A DNA stretch of 64,000 nt, taken from contig JAOAPB010000122.1 in NCBI GenBank assembly GCA_025462645.1, positions 26,790 through 90,789 of the forward strand. Reading direction: 5' to 3'. This DNA is from Edaphobacter sp. (GTDB lineage Bacteria; Acidobacteriota; Terriglobia; Terriglobales; Acidobacteriaceae). This document shows, one piece after another, positions 11,582-19,523 of the stretch. Made by a program: the position numbers and the translations under genes. Below the pieces are notes generated by a model. The model did no database searches and was not told the origin of the DNA. It worked only from the letters and a program-made list of their open reading frames with translations. Position 1 is the stretch's first letter; each line of letters begins with the position of its first letter.

Positions 11582-12463
11582 ATGCCAAAAAATCCAGACC
11601 CACGCGAGGTAGGCCCAAAGCCTCCCTTTGCTGAACAACAGCAGAGTCATCCCGGTACAGTGAAGCGAATGAATCCCCCCGCCGATCACGGTGAAAGCAG
11701 TTATGTAGGGACCGGCAAACTCTTGGGCCAGGTCGCTATAGTTACGGGCGCTGACAGCGGTATAGGCCGCGCAGTGGCCATCGCGTTCGCAAGAGAAGGT
11801 GCGGATCTGGTTCTCTCGTATCTTCCGGAAGAGGAGGCTGACGCACTTGAGGTCTCCATCGTCATCCATGAAATGGGGCGCAAGGTCATCCAATTGCCTG
11901 GTGACATAGGTTTACCCGAATATGCAAAGTCTCTCGTTGCCGCTGCAATGGAGGAATTTGGTCATCTTGACATCCTGGTCAATAATGCTGGATTTCAGAT
12001 GACACATAACAAGATCGAAGAGATTCCAGTGGAAGAGTTTGAACACACCTTCCGCACAAATGTCTTTGGAACCTTCTTCCTCACGCAGGCCGCGCTGCCA
12101 GAGATGAAGCCGGGCAGCTCGATCATCAACACCACTTCGATCCAGGCATTTGAACCGGGAGAGCAGCTCGTCGCCTATGCTGCGACCAAGGCGGCAATCG
12201 CAAATATGACGAAGAGCCTTGCAAAGCTTGCCGGCGAGCAAGGCATCCGCGTCAATGCCGTGGCACCTGGACCGGTCTGGACACCTCTGATTCCGTCCAC
12301 GATGCCGACAGAAAAGGTAAAGTCTTTTGGCGAAAATACTCTCTTCAAACGGCCTGCTCAACCGATCGAAATCGCGAATGTATTCGTATTTCTTGCGTCT
12401 CCCGAAGCGAGTTATGTGTCGGGCGAGATTTACGGCGCAACCGGTGGCCGCACTCCACTATAG
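11582..12463 (+). CDS. Short-chain dehydrogenase/reductase (YhdG/YghA type)
   Basis: A 293-residue NAD(P)-dependent oxidoreductase. The proline-rich N-terminal extension (residues 1-40) is typical of the glucose/ribitol-dehydrogenase-like general stress subgroup. It is followed by the Rossmann motif VTGADSGIGRAVA (residues about 54-66), NNAG, and the catalytic Ser (NTTSIQ) and YAATK pair, with the C-terminal SGEIYGATGG expected for this subgroup. The substrate is not known; homologues in other bacteria are stress-induced. GAGGGGG six bases before the ATG fixes the start. The SIR2-like gene begins only 20 bases after its stop, suggesting cotranscription. Its neighbours upstream make trehalose and debranch glycogen, which fits an osmotic or desiccation stress setting. 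Confidence 0.92.
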   Translation: MPKNPDPREVGPKPPFAEQQQSHPGTVKRMNPPADHGESSYVGTGKLLGQVAIVTGADSGIGRAVAIAFAREGADLVLSYLPEEEADALEVSIVIHEMGRKVIQLPGDIGLPEYAKSLVAAAMEEFGHLDILVNNAGFQMTHNKIEEIPVEEFEHTFRTNVFGTFFLTQAALPEMKPGSSIINTTSIQAFEPGEQLVAYAATKAAIANMTKSLAKLAGEQGIRVNAVAPGPVWTPLIPSTMPTEKVKSFGENTLFKRPAQPIEIANVFVFLASPEASYVSGEIYGATGGRTPL

Positions 12464-12482
12464 CAACCTTGGGGCTCAAGAT

Positions 12483-13361
12483 ATGACCAACATATCCAAG
12501 AGAACGGAGGGACACCAGGCTCCTATCGATTCATTGGCTGCTGCGATAGCGACTAAGCAGGTGATTCTTTTTGTCGGTGGAGGAATCTCCCAATATCTCG
12601 GTCTGCCAAATTTTCATGAGCTGATACGACATGTCGCCAACCAGATGAGATTTTCCGAAGCTGATCTCGATCTATCCGACTACCCGATCGTTGCAGAAGC
12701 TTACATGCTTCAACACGGCAAGTTGGGCGCGCTACGGAGTTGGATGGATGAAAGATGGCATCCCCCAACCATTGATGTCACCAAATCCGATATTCATAAC
12801 CTCATCATCGATCTCGATTTCTCCACCATCTATACGACCAACTACGACCGTTGGCTGGAAACTGCCTTTGCCGCCAGGAAAAAGCCATTTCACAAAATTG
12901 CAAACATGGCGGATCTGACCCACCATCCGGAAGATGCGACTGAGATCATCAAGTTTCACGGTGACTTTGAAGACGATGAATCCCTTGTCCTTACGGAGAC
13001 GAGCTACTTCCAACGCATGGCTTTTGAGACGCCATTGGACATTCGCCTCCGAGCAGATTGCCTGGCCCGTCCGTTATTGTTCATTGGATATAGCCTCCAC
13101 GATATAAACACACGGTATCTCCTTTTTCGCCTTCAGGAGCTCTGGAAGAATTCAGCGTTTGTCGAGCAGCGACCCAAGTCCTACATCTTCATGGCACAGC
13201 CGAATGAAGCTCAGGAGATTGTGCTTCGCAGCCGAGGTATTGAGCCGATCCTCGCAGAAAAGGATGATCCAGGACTCGCTACTGCTGAGTTTCTGCGGCA
13301 GCTTTATAAAGCGGTTGTGGATGTAGGACGAGTGAAAAAGCGCACCCCGAGGACTCGCTGA
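12483..13361 (+). CDS. SIR2-like domain protein
   Basis: A 292-residue protein that is essentially one SIR2-like (SIR2_2) NAD-binding domain. It shows LFVGGGIS (residues about 29-36, a variant of the usual GAGxS), TTNYD (about 117-121), KFHGDF (about 158-163) with the conserved His, and LLFIGYSLHDIN (about 196-207). There is no signal peptide and no additional effector or sensor domain. SIR2-like domains of this group act as NAD-depleting effectors in several anti-phage systems (for example Thoeris ThsA and SIR2-HerA), but stand-alone members also exist with no known role. The open frame extends upstream to 12327, inside the SDR gene; I prefer the ATG at 12483, after GGGG, 20 bases past the SDR stop. 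There is no obvious defence partner nearby. Confidence 0.8.
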   Translation: MTNISKRTEGHQAPIDSLAAAIATKQVILFVGGGISQYLGLPNFHELIRHVANQMRFSEADLDLSDYPIVAEAYMLQHGKLGALRSWMDERWHPPTIDVTKSDIHNLIIDLDFSTIYTTNYDRWLETAFAARKKPFHKIANMADLTHHPEDATEIIKFHGDFEDDESLVLTETSYFQRMAFETPLDIRLRADCLARPLLFIGYSLHDINTRYLLFRLQELWKNSAFVEQRPKSYIFMAQPNEAQEIVLRSRGIEPILAEKDDPGLATAEFLRQLYKAVVDVGRVKKRTPRTR

Positions 13362-13504
13362 GTCAAAAATCGTCCGTATGCGAAGAAGAGCGCCGCTAGA
13401 AAATTCATCTCCGAAGAAACTGCTTCCCGACAATCCCCCGATCCTATGTTTGCATCTGACTGGATGATTGATCGCACGCATATCGAAGAGCGGGAGCATA
13501 AGTC

Positions 13505-14305
13505 ATGGAAGATAAGCTGGCTTTAGTGACGGGCGCATCGAGTGGAATCGGTTATGAGTTAGCAAACGAATTGGCAAATAGGGGCTATGACTTGGTGGTC
13601 GCCTCGGCAGGAGAGAGACTAAGCACTGCTGCACAGGATCTTCGCAGTCACGGCCATCAAGTATTTGATATCAACGCCGATTTGGCAACAAGAGAGGGCG
13701 TTGACCGCCTATGGCAAGAAGTAGAAGCCATTGGTCGTCCGCTTGACATTGCATGTATCAATGCGGGGGTAGGCGTCGGTGGTCTCTTCCAGGAGACTGA
13801 TCTCGATGCTGAGTTGAACATGGTTGAACTCAATTGTGTCGGCACCGTACAACTGGCTAAGAGAGTAGTACGTCAGATGGTGGGTCTCGGTGCCGGTAGA
13901 ATCTTGTTTACTGCTTCAATTGCTGGCGAGATGGTAGCGCCACGCGAAGCGGTCTATGCGGCTACAAAGGCATTTGTTCTCTCGTTTGCTCATAGTCTTA
14001 GGTATGAGTTGAAGGACAGTGGCATTACCGTTACGGCTCTCCAACCGGGTCCGACCGACACGGATTTCTTCCATCGAGCAGGCATGGATGATACTGACGT
14101 GGGACAGAAGGGCAAATCTGAAAGCCAGCCCGACGACGTAGCACGTCAGGGTATCGACGCCCTGGTGGCAGGAAAAGACCATGTCTACGCAGCCTCCCTC
14201 AAGACCAAACTGGAGGGTGCACTCGCCAACGTTATACCTGGAACTGTCAAAGGTGCCATGCACGAGAAGATGGCAAAGCCAAGTAACGAAAATAGTAGTT
14301 CGTAG
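13505..14305 (+). CDS. Short-chain dehydrogenase/reductase
   Basis: A 266-residue SDR with VTGASSGIGYELA at residues 9-21 (NAD(P) binding), INAGVGVGG, the catalytic Ser in FTASIAG and YAATK (residues about 157-161). The end of the Rossmann core PGPTDTDF is followed by a C-terminal region including VYAASLKTKLEGALANVIPG, common to DltE/YqjQ-like short-chain dehydrogenases of unknown substrate. GGGAG lies eight bases before the ATG. The protein is cytoplasmic. It is separated from the SIR2-like gene by 143 bases and followed by a hairpin terminator, so it may be a separate unit. Confidence 0.9.
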   Translation: MEDKLALVTGASSGIGYELANELANRGYDLVVASAGERLSTAAQDLRSHGHQVFDINADLATREGVDRLWQEVEAIGRPLDIACINAGVGVGGLFQETDLDAELNMVELNCVGTVQLAKRVVRQMVGLGAGRILFTASIAGEMVAPREAVYAATKAFVLSFAHSLRYELKDSGITVTALQPGPTDTDFFHRAGMDDTDVGQKGKSESQPDDVARQGIDALVAGKDHVYAASLKTKLEGALANVIPGTVKGAMHEKMAKPSNENSSS

Positions 14306-14312
14306 GGAAAGT

Positions 14313-14344
14313 AAAGGCTTGCGTCTACAGGCCTTTTCTTTGCT
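14313..14344 (+). terminator. Intrinsic terminator after the SDR gene
   Basis: AAAGGCTTG (14313-14321) pairs with CAGGCCTTT (14328-14336), nine pairs with one G-T wobble and a six-base loop, followed by TCTTTGCTTTT. It lies eight bases after the stop codon at 14305 and just before the convergent receptor gene. Confidence 0.7.
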
Positions 14345-14426
14345 TTTAGCGAAGTGAGAGAACACGCACTATTTGAATGTATGCGTCTATCCGAGACTAA
14401 GTCATGACAGAACCTGCGACAGGTAC

Positions 14427-17400
14427 TTAGAAGACGTACTTTGCCGAAAGTTGCATGCGGCGAGGACTGTTGTTTACGACGCCATCAGTGGCTGCGTTCA
14501 GGCGGCCAAAGACAGCGGACTGAATGCTCTGCGAGCCGAAGGTATCGTACGTGATATTGTTTGCGAGGTTCTGCGCCTCGAGCCGAAGCTGAAGATACTG
14601 TTCGTGATAGGTAGTGAAGCTCTTCGACAGGGTAGCATCCACGTTCCAGACGGCCGCTTGACGAAAATAGTTACGCCCAAGATTGCTGTTCTGGCCGGCC
14701 GCGGGAACATAGAACTGTGCCTTCTGTGCTGGAGTGAGGAAGCTGAGCGTCCCGGTGGAATCGAGCTGGATGTGACCCATATGCGGACTGCAACCGGTGC
14801 AGGAGGCCGGCGTCTGTACGCTTCCCGAGAAGGTGTTTGAGCCGGAGTAGAACGTGATGGGACGGCCGGAGTACCAGTTGCCATCGCCGGCGATCTGCCA
14901 TCCTCCAATAACGGTATCAACAGCGCGGTTCCAGTTGCGGCCAATCCACCTGCCACGGCCGAAGGGGAGATCGTAGACCCAGTTTCCTGCCACGGTATGC
15001 GTGTTATCGAAGTCCGCCGGGGCGTAGTTCAAGCGAGGGGTGTGATAGTCGAAGGGCGTGGCAGCTGCGCTCTGCGTGCTTCCAGTCGCGACCGTAGTAA
15101 ACGCAGGATCGAACGAACGCACATCCAGCGTCTTCGAGTAGACATAGTTTGCCTGGAAGAGGAAGCCACGGAAGAAGCGCCTCTCAATTTGCAGCTGCAG
15201 GCCGTTGTAGTTGGAGTAGTCGCGAGTCTGAAGGACATTGAGTCCACCGAGATACTGCGAGTACGGTTTGAAGAACGTGGCCGGCAGGTTGGAAGAGACA
15301 ACAAGCGGTTTACCGTTCGGCGCGTCAGCAGTCGGATTCTGGAGACGTGTCGCCAGCGAGTTGGCGAGGCCCGCTACGTTATTCAGCGCGAGATTAGAAG
15401 CATAGTTGCGCCTGATAAAGGCTGCACCGGTCTCGCCTCCGATGCGACGTGTATCGGAGGAGATAATCTGCGTCATAAGAGCGCTATCGCCACCAGACTG
15501 AACAGTCTGAAAAGCCTGAAGGAAACCGTTGCTGTTGATCTCGCTCTGGTTCGTGTCATAACCGCCATAGAGGCCGGTGCCATGATTGCCGATGTAGGTG
15601 ACGGTGAAGACCGTATTCTTCGCGATCTCGTGTTGTATGCTGAGGCCCCACATGGTTACGGCTGGCGTCTTCATGTTTGGATCGGCCACGGTGAGCGCGC
15701 CGGAGCTATAGACTGGCGGCGTGCGAAGGGCCAGCGGGGTGAGGCTGGGAACAGGAGCCTTCCAGTTCTGGGCACGGAGACCTTGGGTATTGGTGGTGCC
15801 GAACTTGTCCTGTCCAGAGGTTGCATCTGTCAATTGATAGGTAAGGCCCGGCATGCCCTGGAAGACACTGGACGAGAACGAGAAGGAGTTGATGCGGTCA
15901 TAAGCGATGCGGAAGTTACCGCGAATCGAGGTCTTGCCCGTCTTGAAAGGGTCCCAGGCAAAGCCAACGGAGGGTCCGAAGTTGTTCCAGTCGTTGTTGT
16001 AGTACTTGCCGGGCACAAAGGAGATCGCCGCGCCCGCACTCTGCCCATAGGAAAGCGGAACGCTGGGCACAAGACCGGGCGCACCTTTGAACTGGGGAGC
16101 CATGCGAGCATCCAGACGGACGCCGTAGTCGAGGACAAGGTTGGGAAGAACCTTCCATGAATCCTGAATGTAAAAATCGTACTCCGGCCAGCGGTGATCC
16201 ATGATGTTGATGCTGCCGGTGGTTTTGAAGGCAGAGCCATCGGAATTAGAGACGTATCCCGCGGCGATGGTGCCGATACGACCTAGTAAATCGTTGGTTG
16301 CGCTGTAGAGATTGGGCAGATCGGTCGCGGCGTTAATATGATCGGCGGCTGCGGTGGGAGTGTTGTAGTAGCGAGGATCGACCGGATTATTCGAAGTCGA
16401 GAAGGCGACCTGCGGGATGGCATTGAGAACACCGATAGAGCCGCGGTGATCGATCTCGCGCCCATAGCGGAAGTTGATGCCGGCCTTGATGGTGTGTGCG
16501 CTCTTCACCCATGTGAAGTTATCGGCTAACTGATAGGTGGTGAGATAGCGATTGTTTGAGATATAGGTACTACGCGGCGAGACCACAACCGAGGCAGGAG
16601 ACGCGCTACTGAGGTTAGTGTAGCTATTGAAGTTGAATGGAGTGTTCACAGAGGAATCGAGTGCCGGGTTTACGAAGGAGTAGCCGAACCGGTTCATCCC
16701 AAGGAGAAACTCATTCGTAACAGTCGGTGTGATATTGACGCGATAGCCAAGGCCCAGATTACGCGGCTGGCGTAGCGTGTTTACCACGGCAGGCGCGCCC
16801 GGGAACGTCTGCAGGCCACCATTGGTACCATCCGCATAGGTGTTCTGATGACCGGAGTACCAGCGGCCAAAGATGGAATGCCGCGTGTTGAAGATATGGT
16901 CGATCTTGTAAGTGGTATCTACCTGCTTATCGGTGGCGGGCGCCGAAAAAGTATAGCCCGCGACGTTGAAGCCATCACCGATGGTGAAGTTGTTCGGCAG
17001 AGGAGCGAGCGCGAGGTACTTCTGTACGGCTGGATCGAGACCAACGTGGAAGGGATCGTTGGCGACCATGTTGTAGGTGCCGAAGGGAACAACCGGATTA
17101 CCGCCGGCATTCACGGATGCGCCAGCGGAACCGGCCGGATTGTTCTTGCCGCCTGTGCTGTAACGGAAGAGCCCCTGTCTCGCCGACGCGGTGTAGACAC
17201 CGCGCGTGATGACAGTCGTCTGCGTGGCATGGAGCAGTTCAACGTTGACGAAGAAGAAGGTCTTGTCCTTGAAGATGGGTCCGCCAAGGGATCCACCGGG
17301 AACATTCTGCACGTACTGCCCGCGTGGCAATCCAGCCGCCTTTGCTGCGGCGGTGTTGGCGCGCAGGAAGGGCGATTGATAAAACCAGAAGAGATTTCCG

Positions 17401-18143
17401 TGGAACCTGTTGCTTCCGGAACGAGTGACCATGACGACCTGGCCTCCCGAGTTACGCCCATACTCAGGCGTGAAGTTTGAGGTGAGGACACGGAACTCCG
17501 AGAGCATATCCGGGTTCAGGTGGGTCGGCGAGGAGTTGCCGCCGCCAGCGCTGCTCTCGTTGATGTCAACTCCATCGAGCGTATAGTTCCAGGCTCGGTC
17601 TCGCGAGCCATTCACACTGATCTGGCCACCCGTTGCATTTGCTCCACTCGCCACCACACCCGGAATCAGCGTAACCAGCGAGATGGGATTGCGACCACGC
17701 GTCCCGACGATGGGAAGTTGCGTCAGCGTGATATTGTCGACGATCCCGCCGAAGTTCCCCGAGGACTCTGTCTGGACAAGATCGTACCCACCCTGCACCT
17801 CCACCGTCTGATCCGTTGCCCCGATGCCGAGCACTGCATTCACCGTCGTTGGCAGGCCGATACTCAGCACATTTCCTGTTGAGATAAAGGTCTTGAACGC
17901 CGGCATGGTCACACGGACGGTGTAGTTCCCAATCTGCAAGCTGTCGAAGACATACTCTCCCTTGCTGCCTGACGTCGTCATGTAGGTCGCATTCGTGCCC
18001 TCCTTGATTGCCGTCACGGAGGCGCCAGACACGAGAGCCCCACTGGTATCCGTTACGACTCCAGCGATTCGGCTGGTTGTACCTTGAGCCAAACCCGCGA
18101 TAGAGCCAACCAGCAGTAGGGACAAACAGAGAATTCGCTTCAT
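14427..18143 (-). CDS. TonB-dependent receptor, Oar-like, with N-terminal carboxypeptidase-like domain
   Basis: An outer-membrane receptor of 1238 residues. The start at 18143 (MKRILCLSLLLVGS) is fixed by GAGGAG seven bases upstream; the frame extends seven codons further but lacks a ribosome site. The signal peptide ends near SIAGLAQG. Then come a carboxypeptidase-regulatory-like domain (IAGVVTDTSGALVSGASVTA, residues about 25-105), a plug region with GGQISVNGSRDRAWNYTLDG and PTHLNPDMLSEFRV, and a C-terminal barrel with aromatic-rich strands ending in a terminal Phe (SAKYVF). No TonB box is obvious. In acidobacteria these proteins import complex polymers or peptides by TonB energy; the substrate here is unknown. 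Divergent to an RpiR-type regulator and an S9 peptidase, it may take up peptides or amino sugars. Confidence 0.9.
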   Translation of the reverse strand: MKRILCLSLLLVGSIAGLAQGTTSRIAGVVTDTSGALVSGASVTAIKEGTNATYMTTSGSKGEYVFDSLQIGNYTVRVTMPAFKTFISTGNVLSIGLPTTVNAVLGIGATDQTVEVQGGYDLVQTESSGNFGGIVDNITLTQLPIVGTRGRNPISLVTLIPGVVASGANATGGQISVNGSRDRAWNYTLDGVDINESSAGGGNSSPTHLNPDMLSEFRVLTSNFTPEYGRNSGGQVVMVTRSGSNRFHGNLFWFYQSPFLRANTAAAKAAGLPRGQYVQNVPGGSLGGPIFKDKTFFFVNVELLHATQTTVITRGVYTASARQGLFRYSTGGKNNPAGSAGASVNAGGNPVVPFGTYNMVANDPFHVGLDPAVQKYLALAPLPNNFTIGDGFNVAGYTFSAPATDKQVDTTYKIDHIFNTRHSIFGRWYSGHQNTYADGTNGGLQTFPGAPAVVNTLRQPRNLGLGYRVNITPTVTNEFLLGMNRFGYSFVNPALDSSVNTPFNFNSYTNLSSASPASVVVSPRSTYISNNRYLTTYQLADNFTWVKSAHTIKAGINFRYGREIDHRGSIGVLNAIPQVAFSTSNNPVDPRYYNTPTAAADHINAATDLPNLYSATNDLLGRIGTIAAGYVSNSDGSAFKTTGSINIMDHRWPEYDFYIQDSWKVLPNLVLDYGVRLDARMAPQFKGAPGLVPSVPLSYGQSAGAAISFVPGKYYNNDWNNFGPSVGFAWDPFKTGKTSIRGNFRIAYDRINSFSFSSSVFQGMPGLTYQLTDATSGQDKFGTTNTQGLRAQNWKAPVPSLTPLALRTPPVYSSGALTVADPNMKTPAVTMWGLSIQHEIAKNTVFTVTYIGNHGTGLYGGYDTNQSEINSNGFLQAFQTVQSGGDSALMTQIISSDTRRIGGETGAAFIRRNYASNLALNNVAGLANSLATRLQNPTADAPNGKPLVVSSNLPATFFKPYSQYLGGLNVLQTRDYSNYNGLQLQIERRFFRGFLFQANYVYSKTLDVRSFDPAFTTVATGSTQSAAATPFDYHTPRLNYAPADFDNTHTVAGNWVYDLPFGRGRWIGRNWNRAVDTVIGGWQIAGDGNWYSGRPITFYSGSNTFSGSVQTPASCTGCSPHMGHIQLDSTGTLSFLTPAQKAQFYVPAAGQNSNLGRNYFRQAAVWNVDATLSKSFTTYHEQYLQLRLEAQNLANNITYDTFGSQSIQSAVFGRLNAATDGVVNNSPRRMQLSAKYVF

Positions 18144-18434
18144 GAGATCGCTCCTCGAGGACAATCGTTCCTATCTGCCAATCGGCGGCTTATAGATGAT
18201 GTGGGTTCGATAGACGCACATGGAAAAGGCTGTATTCTCGCCTTCGTACGGGCAAGAGCACCCCTTCAACATCTGCGAATTGTCAGGCAGGAACGCGTCA
18301 TGGCGTCACCGGATCTGACCACTGAAGATCAGCGGTCGCCGACTCAGATTTTTTGGCACATCAGACTGGGGGCAAATAATTCCGCAGCTGGTCGCGGATC
18401 GTTTGATTCAAATGGTACAGATGTTCCCAAAAGT

Positions 18435-18461
18435 GATGTAACGTTAACCCGACGTTACATC
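18435..18461. promoter_or_regulatory. Perfect inverted repeat, likely regulator operator between receptor and RpiR gene
   Basis: GATGTAACG (18435-18443) and CGTTACATC (18453-18461) are exact inverted copies with nine bases between. The TGTAA...TTACA half-sites resemble those bound by the RpiR-family regulator HexR. The site sits in the 487-base gap between the divergently transcribed receptor and the RpiR-like gene, where an autoregulatory operator is expected. The rest of the gap (18144-18630) shows no ORF. Confidence 0.55.
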
Positions 18462-18630
18462 GGTGTCAAGAGGATTTTCAACGAAGCGGACGAGCGTAGC
18501 CAACAATGAATAAGAGTTAACCCGCTCGCCAAAACCCCACTTGGGCGACAGCACAGAGCGATTGCACCTTGAGAGAGGTGGAGCATTAAGAGTAGTTGAC
18601 ACTGGCGTGTCCAGCGACGAACGTAGTCCT

Positions 18631-19509
18631 ATGCCGACCAGAAGAGAAACGAAGGATCTGTCATCTTCGCATGCGCCACTACTCTCACTCGACCAGTTGA
18701 GCAGCAAGCGTCAGGACATCATCCGACCCGTTCTCGAGTGCCCGCGCGAGTTCGTCCTGTTGAATGTGCGCGACATGGCGCGCCGTCTCGCGACCGGCCC
18801 GACGGCCATTGTGCGCATCGTGCAGGCTTTGGGATTCGAAAGCTACAAGGACTTCCAGCACTACCTTCACGACCTCTCCGTCACCAGTTCAACCATCCTC
18901 GACAGCATGAAGGCTGCTGGCAATTCAACGCAGAATCCTAAATTCCTTGGCAATGCAAGAAAGCAGATCCAGCAGAATCTCGCATTCGTCCACGACCACG
19001 TCGATCTGCAACAGGTCCAGCGAATTGCCACTCGTATTCATAAAGCAAATCGAGTTCTGCTTCTCGGCGGCGACATGGCGTCTTCGCTCGTCACCTATAT
19101 GGAATATCACCTGACCATCGCCGGCCTTCCTGTATTCGCGGCAGTGGCACCGGGGCGCGCGACCCATCTAGCTCGCTCTACCACGCAGCGAGATATCGTG
19201 ATCGGTATCAGCTTCCGTCGCGGACTTCGCATGACGATCGAAGGTATAGAGAGAGCCCGACAGAATGGCGCTTACTGCGTCGGCATCACGGACTCCACAC
19301 TGTCTCCCTTGGCCCGTTTCTCCAACGAACTGTTCATCGTACCGATCAACAGTCTGTCTTTCGCGGCAAGCTATGTCGCCCCCCTCGCTTTGATCGATCT
19401 CATCACCGCAGGCGTCGGCAGCCTCAGGCGCAAGCAGGTCGTCGACCGGCTCAAAGAGGCTGATCAGGAACAGAAACACGGCCACCGGTGGTATCAAACA
19501 GAATCTTGA
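18631..19509 (+). CDS. RpiR/MurR-family transcriptional regulator (HTH_6 + SIS domain)
   Basis: A 292-residue cytoplasmic regulator. The N-terminal RpiR helix-turn-helix runs from about residue 15 to 85 (LSSKRQDIIRPVLECP, then LNVRDMARRLATGPTAIVRIVQALGFESYKDF in pieces), and the C-terminal SIS domain, which binds a phosphosugar, covers about 110-270 (RVLLLGGDMASSLV, DIVIGISFRRG, YCVGITDS). The upstream in-frame TTG at 18541 gives 30 more residues, but the helix-turn-helix starts well after the ATG at 18631 and no ribosome site supports the longer form. In related clusters such regulators control amino-sugar or N-acyl-amino-acid catabolism. Its gene ends 14 bases before the S9 peptidase gene, so they are probably cotranscribed. 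Confidence 0.88.
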   Translation: MPTRRETKDLSSSHAPLLSLDQLSSKRQDIIRPVLECPREFVLLNVRDMARRLATGPTAIVRIVQALGFESYKDFQHYLHDLSVTSSTILDSMKAAGNSTQNPKFLGNARKQIQQNLAFVHDHVDLQQVQRIATRIHKANRVLLLGGDMASSLVTYMEYHLTIAGLPVFAAVAPGRATHLARSTTQRDIVIGISFRRGLRMTIEGIERARQNGAYCVGITDSTLSPLARFSNELFIVPINSLSFAASYVAPLALIDLITAGVGSLRRKQVVDRLKEADQEQKHGHRWYQTES

Positions 19510-19523
19510 CGCGGAGGTCTTGC

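Noticed and set aside
12327..12482. A longer start for the SIR2-like protein inside the SDR gene
   Set aside because: This stretch is fully within the dehydrogenase coding region, and an ATG at 12483 sits just after its stop, with the domain beginning shortly afterwards.
14997..16160. A 387-codon plus-strand open frame
   Set aside because: It lies inside the first TonB receptor on the other strand and has biased composition; a shadow.
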